Shown here in pieces: positions 52,771-62,451 of a stretch of 64,000 bases of DNA. The notes beneath the pieces are model-generated. The model did no database searches, was not told the origin of the DNA, and saw nothing but the letters and a program-made list of their open reading frames with translations. Positions within the stretch are counted from its first letter, which is position 1, and every line of letters starts with the position of its first letter. This DNA is from Brevundimonas basaltis (GTDB taxonomy: Bacteria > Pseudomonadota > Alphaproteobacteria > Caulobacterales > Caulobacteraceae), in the NCBI RefSeq assembly GCF_014202075.1, contig NZ_JACHFZ010000001.1:372001-436000 (forward strand), read 5' to 3'. The position numbers and the translations under genes are program-made.

Positions 52771-55700
52771 TGGACGCGATGGTCAGGCGGGATGATCGCG
52801 AACTGGGCGGCGCGCCGGAGGGGCTGGACGCCCTGACCGTGGCGGAGCGGCTCAAGACGGATGGCGGGGTCGGCGTCTTCGTGGCGCGCGACTACGCTCG
52901 TATGGGCGAGTTCGTTCAGGCATTCCGGTTTTTCGCCGACAACATTGAAGTCGTGGAGTTTCCGGCGTGGGATTGTCTGCCCTATGACCGGCTGAGCCCG
53001 ACTTCGTCGGTGTCGGCCGAGCGGATGGCGGCCCTGACCCGGCTGGCGCAGCGCGACGCCGGCGACAGGCGGCCGCTGCTGGTCGTGACGACGGTGGGCG
53101 CGGCGATGCAGCGGACGCCGCCCCGCGAGGTGACCTGCGGCGCCGGCTTCGAGACCACGGTGGGGCTGGACCTCGATACCGAGGCGCTGGAACGGTATTT
53201 CGCCGCCAACGGCTATATGCGGGCTTCGACCGTCTCGGATCGCGGGGAGTTCGCGGTCCGGGGCGGGGTGATCGACGTCTTCCCGCCGGGCTTCGATGAG
53301 CCGGTGCGACTGGACATGTTCGGCTCGGAGCTGGAGTCGATCCGCACCTTCGATCCGGACACCCAGCGGTCGACCGGGCAACGCCGCGACGTGTCGCTGG
53401 CTCCGGTGTCGGAGGCCTTGCTGGACGCCGACAGCATCTCGCGCTTCCGCACCGGCTATCTGAGCCTGTTCGGCGCGGCGGGCGACGACCCGCTCTACAT
53501 GGCCGTCAGCGAGGGCGCGCGACGGCAGGGCATGGAGCACTGGCTGCCGCTGCTCTACGACCGGCTGGAGACCCTGTTCGACTATCTGCCGGACGACGCG
53601 CGGCTGTTCCTCGACAACCAGGTCGAGGCGGCGCGGGCGGAACGCTGGGTCCTGACCAAGGACGCCTATGACGCCCGACGCGACGCGGCCATGGGCAAGG
53701 CCGGGGCGGCCTATCGCGCCCTGCCGCCCGAACGGCTGTATCTGCCCGAGAGCGACTGGAACAGCGCCCTGGCGGGGCGCTGGATCCGGCGGCTTTCTCC
53801 CTTCGACAACGGCGGTGAAAACGCAGGCGGACGACTGGGCCGCAGTTTCGCGGCCGAACGGGCCCAGGACAGCGTCAATCTGTTCGAGGCCGTGGCGCGA
53901 CATGCGGAAGGGCTGAAGGCGGCCGGGAAACGGGTGCTGTTCGCCTCATGGACCGAAGGCTCGTCCGAGCGGCTGGCCTCGATGCTGGCCGATCACGGCC
54001 TGAAGCATGTGGTGGCGGTGCGCGACTGGGCCGATGTCCAGAAGGCGCCGAAGGACATCTATCTGCGCGGCGTCCTGCCGGTGGAACATGGCTTCGAAAC
54101 CGACAGCATCGCCGTCATCTCCGAGACCGACATGCTCGGCGACCGGCTGGCGCGGCCGAAGAAGAAGCGGCGGGCCTCGAACTTCCTGGCCGAGGCGTCG
54201 GCTCTGACCACGGGCGATCTGGTCGTCCACCTCGATCACGGCATCGGGCGCTATGAGGGCCTGAAGACGCTGGAGATCCAGGAGGCGCCGCACGATTGCC
54301 TCGAACTGCTCTACGCCGGCGACAGCAAGCTGTATCTGCCGGTCGAAAACATCGACCTGCTCACCCGCTATGGCTCGGAGACCGATGAGGCGCAGCTCGA
54401 CCGGCTGGGCGGCGCGGGCTGGCAGGCGCGCAAGGCCAAGGCCAAGCAGCGGCTGCGCGACATGGCCGAGGGACTGATCGCCCTGGCCGCCAAGCGCTCG
54501 CTGCGGACGTCCGACGCCATCACTCCGCCCCAGGGACTGTTCGACGAGTTCTGCGCCCGCTTCCCCTATGAGGAGACGGACGACCAGCTGAACGCCATCG
54601 GCGACGTGCTGGAGGACCTCGGCAAGGGCACGCCGATGGATCGGCTGATCTGCGGCGACGTCGGCTTCGGCAAGACCGAGGTGGCGCTGCGGGCCGCCTT
54701 CGTGGTGGCGATGAGCGGCCAGCAGGTGGCCATCGTCTGTCCTACGACCCTGCTGGCGCGGCAGCATTTCAAGACCTTCAGCGAGCGTTTCGCCGGTTGG
54801 CCGGTCAAGGTGCGCCACCTGTCCCGGATGGTGACGGCCAAGGACGCCGCGGAGACGCGGGCGGGGCTGAAGGACGGCTCGTTCGAGATCGTGGTCGGCA
54901 CCCATGCGGTGCTCAGCGAACAGGTCGGATTCAAGGACCTCGGCCTGGTAATCGTCGACGAGGAGCAGCATTTCGGGGTCAAGCACAAGGAGAAGCTGAA
55001 GTCCCTGCGGGCCGACGTCCACCTGCTGACGCTGACCGCCACGCCGATCCCGCGCACGCTGCAGATGGCGCTGTCGGGCATCCGCGAGATGTCGATCATC
55101 GCCACGCCGCCGGTCGATCGACTGGCGGTGCGGACCTATGTGACGCCGTGGGACCCCGTGCTGGTCCGAGAGGCCCTGTTGCGCGAGAAATATCGTGGCG
55201 GGCAGGCCTACTACGTCGTGCCGCGCCTGTCCGACCTGCCGGATATCGAACAATTCCTTCGCGAGAAGGTGCCGGAGATCAAGTTCGTGGTCGGCCACGG
55301 CCAGATGTCGCCGACGCAGCTGGAAGACGTGATGAGCGCCTTCTACGACGGCAGCTACGACCTGCTGCTGTCGACCACCATCGTTGAGTCCGGACTCGAT
55401 GTTCCGACCGCCAACACCTTGATCGTGCACAAGGCCGACATGTTCGGTCTGGCGCAGCTGCACCAGATCCGGGGGCGGATCGGGCGGGCCAAGGCGCGGG
55501 CCTTCGCCTATCTGACCACCCCGCCCGAAAAGCCGATGAGCCTGTCGTCGGAACGGCGGCTGCAGGTGCTGCAGTCGCTCGACAACCTCGGCGCCGGCTT
55601 CCAGCTGGCGAGCCACGATCTGGACCAGCGGGGCGGCGGCAATCTGCTGGGCGACGAACAGTCCGGCCATATTCGCGAGGTCGGGGTCGAACTGTACCAG

Positions 55701-56222
55701 CAGATGCTGGAAGACGCGGTCGCCGAGCTGCGCCAGGCGGGCGAAGGCGGCGGCGTGGTCGATCGCGGCTGGTCGCCGGCCATCAATGTCGGCGCGGCGG
55801 TGCTGATTCCCGAGAGCTATGTGCCGGACCTGAATGTGCGGCTGAGCCTCTACCGGCGCCTGTCGGACGCCGAAAATTCCGAGACGCGCGAAGCGCTGGC
55901 CGCCGAGCTTATCGACCGCTTCGGGCCGCTGCCGGACGAGGCCAAACAGCTGCTGCGCATCGTCGGCATCAAGGCCAACTGCAAGACGGCCTGTATCGAG
56001 CGCATCGACATCGGGCCCAAGGGCGCGGTGCTGACCCTGCGCAACAACGAATTCCCCAATCCCGCGGGACTGATCGGGCTGATCCAGAAGAACCACGCTT
56101 TCTGGAAGATCCGGCCGGACCAGAAGATCGTGGTCAAGGGCGACTGGGACACGGCGGCCGAGCGGCTCAAGGTCGCCGAGCGGATCACCGCCGATCTGGC
56201 GCGGGTCGCGGGGGCCGGCTAG
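52770..56222 (+). CDS. mfd: Transcription-repair coupling factor
   Basis: 1150 residues. It removes stalled RNA polymerase and recruits UvrAB. The UvrB-like N terminus has FPAWDCLPYDRLSPTSSVSAERMAAL near 65-90 and YMRASTVSDRGEFAVRGGVIDVFPPG near 149-174. The polymerase-interaction domain shows GDLVVHLDHGIGRYEGL near 484. The translocase has MDRLICGDVGFGKTEVALRAAF with Walker A near 630, VIVDEEQHFGVKHKEKLK, TLTATPIPRTLQMAL, STTIVESGLDVPTANTLIV and LHQIRGRIGRAKARAFAYL. The final 4 bases overlap the convergent SRPBCC gene. Confidence 0.97.
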   Translation: MDAMVRRDDRELGGAPEGLDALTVAERLKTDGGVGVFVARDYARMGEFVQAFRFFADNIEVVEFPAWDCLPYDRLSPTSSVSAERMAALTRLAQRDAGDRRPLLVVTTVGAAMQRTPPREVTCGAGFETTVGLDLDTEALERYFAANGYMRASTVSDRGEFAVRGGVIDVFPPGFDEPVRLDMFGSELESIRTFDPDTQRSTGQRRDVSLAPVSEALLDADSISRFRTGYLSLFGAAGDDPLYMAVSEGARRQGMEHWLPLLYDRLETLFDYLPDDARLFLDNQVEAARAERWVLTKDAYDARRDAAMGKAGAAYRALPPERLYLPESDWNSALAGRWIRRLSPFDNGGENAGGRLGRSFAAERAQDSVNLFEAVARHAEGLKAAGKRVLFASWTEGSSERLASMLADHGLKHVVAVRDWADVQKAPKDIYLRGVLPVEHGFETDSIAVISETDMLGDRLARPKKKRRASNFLAEASALTTGDLVVHLDHGIGRYEGLKTLEIQEAPHDCLELLYAGDSKLYLPVENIDLLTRYGSETDEAQLDRLGGAGWQARKAKAKQRLRDMAEGLIALAAKRSLRTSDAITPPQGLFDEFCARFPYEETDDQLNAIGDVLEDLGKGTPMDRLICGDVGFGKTEVALRAAFVVAMSGQQVAIVCPTTLLARQHFKTFSERFAGWPVKVRHLSRMVTAKDAAETRAGLKDGSFEIVVGTHAVLSEQVGFKDLGLVIVDEEQHFGVKHKEKLKSLRADVHLLTLTATPIPRTLQMALSGIREMSIIATPPVDRLAVRTYVTPWDPVLVREALLREKYRGGQAYYVVPRLSDLPDIEQFLREKVPEIKFVVGHGQMSPTQLEDVMSAFYDGSYDLLLSTTIVESGLDVPTANTLIVHKADMFGLAQLHQIRGRIGRAKARAFAYLTTPPEKPMSLSSERRLQVLQSLDNLGAGFQLASHDLDQRGGGNLLGDEQSGHIREVGVELYQQMLEDAVAELRQAGEGGGVVDRGWSPAINVGAAVLIPESYVPDLNVRLSLYRRLSDAENSETREALAAELIDRFGPLPDEAKQLLRIVGIKANCKTACIERIDIGPKGAVLTLRNNEFPNPAGLIGLIQKNHAFWKIRPDQKIVVKGDWDTAAERLKVAERITADLARVAGAG

Positions 56223-56953
56223 CAGCCTGGCGCGGCGGTTTCGAAGCGTTCGTCCCACCACGCCTGCCAGCGAGCCTGAAGGTCGCCGAGCGCGTCGTCG
56301 GAGAGGCCGTAGGTGGTCAGGGTCAGCATGGCGAAGCCGCGCGGCTTGCTGTCGGTTGGCGGCTGATCAACCACGACCAGCAGGCCGTCGCCCCAGGCGT
56401 CGACGGTGACGCCGATCTGGTGGCGGGCGGTGAACCAGACCTGCCCGGCGGCGCTCTCCGGGCCCAGCGGCCCAATCCAGGGCTCCCCGCCGGCCGGGGC
56501 GGCGTCGAGGCCGAGCAGCGACCGGGCGAGGCGATCCTCGCGCGGCGGGCCGGAGAAGAACAGGGTCCGCCGGGGTTGGCCCGGATGGCGGGCGAAGGCG
56601 AAGGCCAACTGCCAGGTGAAGGAAATCCAGCCCTCGATCATGCCGTCGAAGACGTCCGACCAGTCGCTCGCCGGGGCCGAACGGACGACGCGGACCACGC
56701 TGGCGTCGCCGCGCGCCTCGACTTCGTAGCGATCATTGACGCCGACGAAAGTGACGGTGCGCGTCGCCTCATCGGCGGCGGCGTGGGTGACGAAGATGAA
56801 GTCGATTTCGTCCTTCAGGGTGTCGGCGTCCCAGCCGAACCAGTCCTTGATCTTCGCCGGATCGCGCAGGGCGGCCCAGACTGCGTCGGCGGGGGCGGGG
56901 ACCGTGACCTCGACGAGGACGTGGTCCTCCCTGGGTGTTTCAGCGTCGGTCAT
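56219..56953 (-). CDS. SRPBCC (AHSA1-type) domain protein
   Basis: 244 residues from the ATG at 56953. The N-terminal 125 residues form a START/Bet v1-like domain: HVLVEVTVPAPADAVWAALRDPAKIKDWFGWDADTL near 11-46, VNDRYEVEARGDASVVRVVRS near 72-92, and a long last helix DGMIEGWISFTWQLAFAFARH. The remaining 110 residues have strands and a tryptophan-rich end (LQARWQAWWDERFETAAPGC). Ligand unknown. It starts 4 bases after the PopA-like gene, so the two are one operon. Confidence 0.82.
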   Translation of the reverse strand: MTDAETPREDHVLVEVTVPAPADAVWAALRDPAKIKDWFGWDADTLKDEIDFIFVTHAAADEATRTVTFVGVNDRYEVEARGDASVVRVVRSAPASDWSDVFDGMIEGWISFTWQLAFAFARHPGQPRRTLFFSGPPREDRLARSLLGLDAAPAGGEPWIGPLGPESAAGQVWFTARHQIGVTVDAWGDGLLVVVDQPPTDSKPRGFAMLTLTTYGLSDDALGDLQARWQAWWDERFETAAPGC

Positions 56954-56957
56954 GGCG

Positions 56958-58280
56958 TCAGTTCCCGGCTGGTGTGGCCCGGATGTCGGCCGAGGCGCGC
57001 TCGAGCACCGCCGCCGGCGATTCGCCCGGCCCGACCTCGGCCACACCGACCTCGAACTCGACCACGAAGGGCGAGCGGTCGGGACCGGCGTCGAAAGCGG
57101 TGCAGCCAATGACCGCGGCGATCCGGTCGGCCGCGATCCGGCCGGCGGGGCCGCGGGTGGCGGGGAGGGCGAGGGCGAAGACGTCGGGCGACAGGCGGGC
57201 CGCCGTGTCCTCCGTCCGGATCAACCGCGAGACCATGGCGCCGATCTGGGGCAGGGCGCGGTCCAGCCAGCCCCCCTTGCGGGCCTCGGCCACCGGCGGG
57301 GTGTCCGACACCCGCAGCACCACGACCGACAGCGGACGGCGGCGCGCGCGAGCGCCCTCGGCCACCCGGGCCAGATGGCTGGCGAACAGTTCGGGCGTGA
57401 ACAGGCCCGTGGCCGGATCGGTCAGGCCCGAGCCCCGCGCGCTCTCCAGCGCCTTGCGGATCGCGACGTGCCGCCGATGATGACGGGCGAGCGCGACGAT
57501 CCGTTCGGCAGTTTCTTCCTCCGGCGTGTCGGCGGCGGCGACGTCCGCGAAGCCGCGATTGTAGAGCTCGGCCAGGTTGATTTCGCCCGAGCCTCGCAGA
57601 TAGAGCACCACCGGAATGTGGTAGAGGCGGGTGTTGCGCTTCATGCCCGAGGCGATCGAAAGGGCGGGGGCGTGGTCCTCGGCGCCCCACAAGACGGCAG
57701 CGTCGAACGGCCGCTCGTGCAGATAGTCAAAGGCGGTGTAGGGCGTCGGCGCGGCGACCACCTCGCAGCCGTGGGCCACCAGAGCGTTCGACAAGGCGAG
57801 GAAGTGTCGGTCGGCCTTGCCGGCGGCCAGCACCCGCAACGCGCTGGCGTCGATTTCGGCGGTCGGCAGGGGCTCGCCCCGGGCCGCGAAGGTCGCCTCG
57901 CGCAAGGTGACCTCCTCCTCCGCGATGGCGGCGCGAACGAGGTTGTCGAGGCGAAGCGCCGCCTGGGCCGCATGCGGCGGGGCTGACATGGCGATATCGG
58001 CGGCCTCCGCCGGCCAGTCCGCCGCCGCCGGGCCGATGGCCATGACCGGCAGGCGACGGGGCGAGACCGTCTGGCGCAGCGCGGCGACGCCTTCAACCGC
58101 ATCCGGCAGGCGGGCGTCCAGAATTACAGTCTCCAGTGGCCAGTCGATCAACACCTGTACGGCGCCGGCCAGCGAGCGCGCCGTGACCGTGCGCCAGCCC
58201 AGGGCGTCCAGCCCCTGGCACAGGGTCCCGATCAGGTCGTCATCAGGGGCGACGACCAGAATGCGCGGATCGGAAGTCAA
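56958..58280 (-). CDS. popA: PopA-like c-di-GMP effector (REC-REC-degenerate GGDEF)
   Basis: 440 residues from the TTG at 58280, which follows GGAGA. The first receiver domain keeps its acidic pocket (APDDD) and a phosphoacceptor-like Asp55 in VILDARLPD. The second (about 144-265) lacks one, with AAVLWGAED at that place. The GGDEF domain (about 285-440) has SPDVF at 364-368 in place of GGDEF, so it should not make c-di-GMP, but the inhibitory-site motif RxxD is intact as RTED at 355-358. This matches Caulobacter PopA, whose I-site binds c-di-GMP and helps deliver CtrA to ClpXP at the cell pole. Orthology is inferred from architecture and motif position. Confidence 0.8.
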   Translation of the reverse strand: MTSDPRILVVAPDDDLIGTLCQGLDALGWRTVTARSLAGAVQVLIDWPLETVILDARLPDAVEGVAALRQTVSPRRLPVMAIGPAAADWPAEAADIAMSAPPHAAQAALRLDNLVRAAIAEEEVTLREATFAARGEPLPTAEIDASALRVLAAGKADRHFLALSNALVAHGCEVVAAPTPYTAFDYLHERPFDAAVLWGAEDHAPALSIASGMKRNTRLYHIPVVLYLRGSGEINLAELYNRGFADVAAADTPEEETAERIVALARHHRRHVAIRKALESARGSGLTDPATGLFTPELFASHLARVAEGARARRRPLSVVVLRVSDTPPVAEARKGGWLDRALPQIGAMVSRLIRTEDTAARLSPDVFALALPATRGPAGRIAADRIAAVIGCTAFDAGPDRSPFVVEFEVGVAEVGPGESPAAVLERASADIRATPAGN

Positions 58281-58434
58281 GGCGAAGTCTCCGGCGGCCC
58301 CCCACCCGGGCCGCGATCTCATGGCGCGGACCATAGCGACGGTCCCCGTGGCGAGGCAACCGGCGGCGTCCTCCTTTCCCCAGACGCGAATTGCGCTAAA
58401 GGGAACGGCTTCGCGGCGGGGACAGGACACCGGT

Positions 58435-59388
58435 TTGCAGGCCAGTAAGGAAATCGAGGACGCCGTGCGCTGGGCGACGCCAGCGCTGTGGGGCCGTCTG
58501 GCGGTCAAGGCTTTCGCGCGTAGCTGGGGCCGGGACGTCATGCTCTACACGGGCGGGGTGTCGTTCTTCGCCCTGCTGGCGGTGTTCCCCGCCATCGCCA
58601 TCCTGATCGGCTTCTACAAGGCGGTGCTTTCGATCAGCCAGGTCAGCGAACAGGCGGCGGCGCTGGCGGATGTGATGCCGTACGCGGCCCAAGCCATCTT
58701 CATGACCGAGATCGACCGGCTGGCCAATGCCTCGGCGCGCACGGTATCGGCGCAGAGCGCCTTCGCACTGATCATCGGCGGCTACGCGGCGCACCGTGGA
58801 TTCAAGGCCTTGCTGGCCGGACTGAACCTGATTCATGACGAGAGCGAGCCCCACGGCTTTCTGAAGTTCAACCTGCTGGCCTTCTTCGTGGCCCTGTTCG
58901 CCTTCGCCCTGTTCACCGTGGTGTCCGGCGCCGTGGTGACATCCCGGCTTCTGGCCCACACAGGACCTGGCGCGGCCAATGGCGCGGAAGGTTCGGCCCT
59001 CGTGGGACTGTGGCCCGCGGTCGGCCTCGTGGTCGGCCTGACCATGCTCTACCGGTACGCCATGTCGCACCGGACGCCGGTGGCGTGGTTTCCGGCCATC
59101 GTCGGCGGGGTTCTGGCGACGATCATGTCGACGGTCTCGTCCTGGCTGTGCGCCATCTATGTCGAGCAATTGGCGCCGCTGGGCGCGACCTACGGCTCGG
59201 TCGGCGCCATCGTGGTGTTGCTGATCTGGCTGTCGTGGAACGTCAACGCCATCTTCTACGGCGGGGCCTTCGCCACCGAGATGGAGATCGTCCAGCGTTC
59301 GATGGACGCGCCCGAGCTGGAGCCGGCCGATCCGCTGCCGGAGTCCGTGGTCAGCCTGTCGGAGCGGCGGGCGTCTCGACCTCGATAG
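58435..59388 (+). CDS. YihY/virulence factor BrkB family membrane protein
   Basis: 317 residues from the TTG at 58435, divergent from the PopA-like gene. Six membrane segments with the family pattern: VMLYTGGVSFFALLAVFPAIAILIGFY near 37-63, FALIIGGYAAHRGFKALLAGLNLIHDESEP near 109-138, FFVALFAFALFTVVSGAVV, WFPAIVGGVLATIMSTVSSWLCAIYV near 219-244 and YGSVGAIVVLLIWLSWNVNAIFYGGAFATEME near 255-286. Once called ribonuclease BN, this family is now taken as inner-membrane proteins of uncertain function. Its 3' end overlaps tusA by 38 bases. Confidence 0.9.
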   Translation: MQASKEIEDAVRWATPALWGRLAVKAFARSWGRDVMLYTGGVSFFALLAVFPAIAILIGFYKAVLSISQVSEQAAALADVMPYAAQAIFMTEIDRLANASARTVSAQSAFALIIGGYAAHRGFKALLAGLNLIHDESEPHGFLKFNLLAFFVALFAFALFTVVSGAVVTSRLLAHTGPGAANGAEGSALVGLWPAVGLVVGLTMLYRYAMSHRTPVAWFPAIVGGVLATIMSTVSSWLCAIYVEQLAPLGATYGSVGAIVVLLIWLSWNVNAIFYGGAFATEMEIVQRSMDAPELEPADPLPESVVSLSERRASRPR

Positions 59389-59581
59389 TCAGGACTCCGT
59401 CGGCCTCCTCGATCGACACCACCCACCCGCCGGCGCCGGCCATCAGATAGGGCACGTCGATGCGGGCCATCGGATCCGTGGCCAGCAGGGTGAGACGCGC
59501 GCCGGGAACCGCTCCGCGCATGGCTTTCTGCAGCCTCAGGCTCGGGGTCGGACAACGGTGGCCGCGAGCGTCGACGATCAT
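59351..59581 (-). CDS. TusA-family sulfur carrier
   Basis: 76 residues. VDARGHRCPTPSLRLQKAM near 3-21 holds the single cysteine in the C-P-x-P motif that carries persulfide sulfur. The later strands (ARLTLLATDPMARIDVPYLM) complete the SirA/TusA fold. It may serve tRNA thiolation or general sulfur transfer. It overlaps the preceding pncC gene by four bases (ATGA), so the two are translationally coupled. Confidence 0.9.
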   Translation of the reverse strand: MIVDARGHRCPTPSLRLQKAMRGAVPGARLTLLATDPMARIDVPYLMAGAGGWVVSIEEADGVLTIEVETPAAPTG

Positions 59582-60069
59582 GCGCCGATCCGGTCCAACA
59601 GCAGGCCGACGGCGACCCGCACGCTGTCGAGCCGGACGGCCTCGCGGCCGATGTCGCCGAAGCGGCGCTCGACATGGATCAGTCCGGCCGGACCGGCGGC
59701 CGCGAAATGCACCAGGCCGACCGGCTTGTCCGCCGATCCCCCGCCCGGACCGGCGATGCCTGTCACGGCGACCGAGACCTGCGCGGCGGATTGGTTGAGC
59801 GCGCCCTCGGCCATGGCCCGGGCCACCACCTCCGAGACGGCGCCATGCCGGTCGATCAGGTCCGCCGGAACGCCGAGCATCTCGCGCTTGGCGGCGTTGC
59901 TGTAGGTCACGAAGCCGCGCTCGACGACCGCCGACGATCCGGCCACCGCCGTCAGGGCGGCGGTGACGAGGCCGCCGGTGCAGCTCTCGGCCGCCGTTAC
60001 GGTCAGCTCCGCCGCCGTCGCGGTCTCGACGACCCGGCGGGCGAGGTTTTCGATATCGTCGGGAAACAT
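59578..60069 (-). CDS. pncC: Nicotinamide-nucleotide amidohydrolase (CinA C-terminal type)
   Basis: 163 residues consisting only of the CinA C-terminal domain. LTVTAAESCTGGLVTAALTAVAGSSAVVERGFVTYSNAAKREMLGV near 22-67 contains the catalytic serine and the S-C-T-G-G loop, and VTGIAGPGGGSADKPVGLVHFA near 104-125 is the second signature. It deamidates NMN to nicotinate mononucleotide in pyridine-nucleotide recycling. In many alphaproteobacteria it neighbours ispDF, as here, with one gene between. Divergent from the spermidine-synthase-like gene. Confidence 0.92.
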   Translation of the reverse strand: MFPDDIENLARRVVETATAAELTVTAAESCTGGLVTAALTAVAGSSAVVERGFVTYSNAAKREMLGVPADLIDRHGAVSEVVARAMAEGALNQSAAQVSVAVTGIAGPGGGSADKPVGLVHFAAAGPAGLIHVERRFGDIGREAVRLDSVRVAVGLLLDRIGA

Positions 60070-60150
60070 GGGCGAGGGCCTTCCGGAGCGGCGGCGAGTC
60101 GGTTCAGGGTGGCGCGATGCGCCCGAGCGGCGCCAGCATACGGGGCGGGC

Positions 60151-62451
60151 ATGAGCGACACCACTGGCGAACCCGGGGTTTCGATCCGGCCCGCCGACCG
60201 CCTGACCCCGCTGCTGTTCGCCGTCGCCATCTTCACCTCCGCCTCGCTGGTTTTCGTGGTCCAGCCGATGGTTACAAAGCTGGTCCTGCCGATGCTGGGC
60301 GGATCGCCGGCGGTGTGGAACACGGCGATGGTGTTCTTCCAGGCGGCGCTGCTGGGCGGCTACCTGTATGCCCACCTGTTGCAGAGGATCGCTTCGATCA
60401 AAGTGCAGGTGGCGGTTCATCTGGCCTTGCTGCTGGCCGCCGCCCTGTTCCTGCCGCTGCGCATCAACGGCTGGCTCGGCGATCCCGATCCGGCCGCCCC
60501 GATCACCTGGCTGCTGGCGACCCTGGCCCTGTCGGTGGGCGCGCCTTTCGCGGTGCTGTCCGCGACGGCGCCGCTGCTGCAAGCCTGGTTCGCACGGGTG
60601 CGCGCCGGCTACGCCGACGGCAAGAACCCTTATGTCCTCTATGCGGCTTCCAACCTCGGCAGCTTCCTGGCGCTGCTGTCCTATCCGTTCGTGATCGAGC
60701 CGCTGACCAATCTGGTCGGGCAAAGAATGGGCTGGACGGGCGGCTACGGGGCCTTCCTGCTGATGGTCGCGGCCCTGGCCTTCGTGGTCTGGAGCCGCCG
60801 CATCGACCGCGCCGCCGAGCCCGCGCGGCTGGCCGCGACGCCGCCGATCCCGTGGCGCGAGAAGGCCATAATGATCCTGCTCGCCGCCGCGCCGTCCAGC
60901 CTGATGCTGGGGGTGACCGCCCACCTGTCCACCGACGTCGCCTCGGCGCCGTTCCTGTGGGTCATCCCGCTGGCGCTTTATCTGCTGACCTTCGTCATCG
61001 CCTTCCAGAGCCGGCCGTGGATCCCGCTGCCCGTCACCCTGGTGGTGCAGGGCGCGCTCGGGGCCATGGTCGTGCTGATCGTGGCCTTCCGGACGCTGGA
61101 TATCAGGATCGCCTTCGTCATCCACATCCTCGCCTTCTTCTTCGCGGCGCTGATGTGCCACCAGATGCTGGCCGCGCGGCGGCCGCCGCCGGACCGGCTG
61201 ACCGAGTTCTACCTGCTGCTGTCGGTCGGCGGCGTGCTCGGCGGGGCCTTCACCGCCCTGGTGGCGCCCGTGATCTTCAACCTGGTGTGGGAGTACCCGC
61301 TGGTGCTGGTGCTGGTCGGTCTGGCCCGACCATGGGATCGGCGCCAGCTGCGCGGCGAGGAAACCGGGGCGCTGGTCGCGGTCGGCGTGCTGGCCGTAGC
61401 AGCCGCGGCCCTGTCGGGGTGGATGACGGCGGATCCCGACGCCTGGGCCGCCCTGTGGCGGGTGATCCCGCTGTTCCCGTTGCAGACCCTGTGCATGCTG
61501 ATCCTGACGCCGGCGCTGATCTGCGCCTTTCTGTTGCGCGACCGCGCCCAGGCGTTCACCGCCGCCCTGCTGATGATCGGTCTGTCAGCCCAGTTCGTGA
61601 CCCGCGGCTACGAAGACAGCTACGCCGAACGGAGCTTCTTCGGCGTCATGCGGGTGGCGGTCCAGCAGGACCCCGGGCTGGGCGGCGACGTGCACATCCT
61701 GACGCACGGAACCACCTGGCACGGCGCCCAGGCGCGCGACGCCCGCTACGACTGCCAGCCGAGCCTGTATTACAATCCGCTGACCCCGATCGGGCAGTCG
61801 GCGGAGATCGTTCAGGCGCGGGGCCCGGCGCGGATCGGGGTGGTCGGGCAGGGCGCCGGCACCATGGCGGCCTACAAGCGCGCGCAGGACTCGCTGACCT
61901 TTTTCGAGATCGACCCGATGGTCGACCGGATGTCGCGCGATCCACGCTGGTTCACCTACATCTCGGACTGCGCGGTCGGCGGGATCGACACAGTGCTGGG
62001 CGACGCCCGGTTGACGCTGGAGGACCAGCCGGCGGGAAGCTACGACCTGCTGGTCATCGACGCCTTCTCGTCGGACGCCGTTCCGACCCATCTGCTGACG
62101 GTCGAGGCCATCGAGGGCTATCTGCGACTGCTGAAGCCGGATGGGGTGGTGCTGCTACACCTGTCCAACCGCAATCTCGAGATTGTACTGCCCACCATCG
62201 CGGCGGCGAGGACGCTGGGGCGGCCGGCCCTGCACGGGCTGTACGTCGAGGACGACTCCCTGCCGCAGATGGCGGTCGCCTCGACCGAGGCCGTGGTGAT
62301 CTCGCCGACCGAACAGGGTCTGGCCGACTTTCGCGGCAAGCCGAACTGGCGCGAGGCGCCCGGGACCGACGTGCGGCCGTGGACCGACGACTACGTCAAC
62401 ATGTTCGGGGCGCTGTGGCGGTCGTTCCGGCCCCCGCCCGAGCGCCCGTGA
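60151..62451 (+). CDS. Membrane-fused spermidine-synthase-like protein
   Basis: 766 residues. About 500 N-terminal residues carry a dozen or more membrane helices, starting LLFAVAIFTSASLVFVVQPMVTKLVLPMLGGSPAVWNTAMVFFQAALLGGYLYAHLL and including ADGKNPYVLYAASNLGSFLALLSYPFVIEPL. The C-terminal cytoplasmic domain (about 560-760) is a spermidine-synthase-type Rossmann fold: ARIGVVGQGAGTMAAYKRAQDSLTFFEIDPMV, LGDARLTLE and YDLLVIDAFSSDAVPTHLLTVEAIEGY. Such fusions are known, but their substrate is not. No speD or speC partner is nearby. Confidence 0.88.
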   Translation: MSDTTGEPGVSIRPADRLTPLLFAVAIFTSASLVFVVQPMVTKLVLPMLGGSPAVWNTAMVFFQAALLGGYLYAHLLQRIASIKVQVAVHLALLLAAALFLPLRINGWLGDPDPAAPITWLLATLALSVGAPFAVLSATAPLLQAWFARVRAGYADGKNPYVLYAASNLGSFLALLSYPFVIEPLTNLVGQRMGWTGGYGAFLLMVAALAFVVWSRRIDRAAEPARLAATPPIPWREKAIMILLAAAPSSLMLGVTAHLSTDVASAPFLWVIPLALYLLTFVIAFQSRPWIPLPVTLVVQGALGAMVVLIVAFRTLDIRIAFVIHILAFFFAALMCHQMLAARRPPPDRLTEFYLLLSVGGVLGGAFTALVAPVIFNLVWEYPLVLVLVGLARPWDRRQLRGEETGALVAVGVLAVAAAALSGWMTADPDAWAALWRVIPLFPLQTLCMLILTPALICAFLLRDRAQAFTAALLMIGLSAQFVTRGYEDSYAERSFFGVMRVAVQQDPGLGGDVHILTHGTTWHGAQARDARYDCQPSLYYNPLTPIGQSAEIVQARGPARIGVVGQGAGTMAAYKRAQDSLTFFEIDPMVDRMSRDPRWFTYISDCAVGGIDTVLGDARLTLEDQPAGSYDLLVIDAFSSDAVPTHLLTVEAIEGYLRLLKPDGVVLLHLSNRNLEIVLPTIAAARTLGRPALHGLYVEDDSLPQMAVASTEAVVISPTEQGLADFRGKPNWREAPGTDVRPWTDDYVNMFGALWRSFRPPPERP

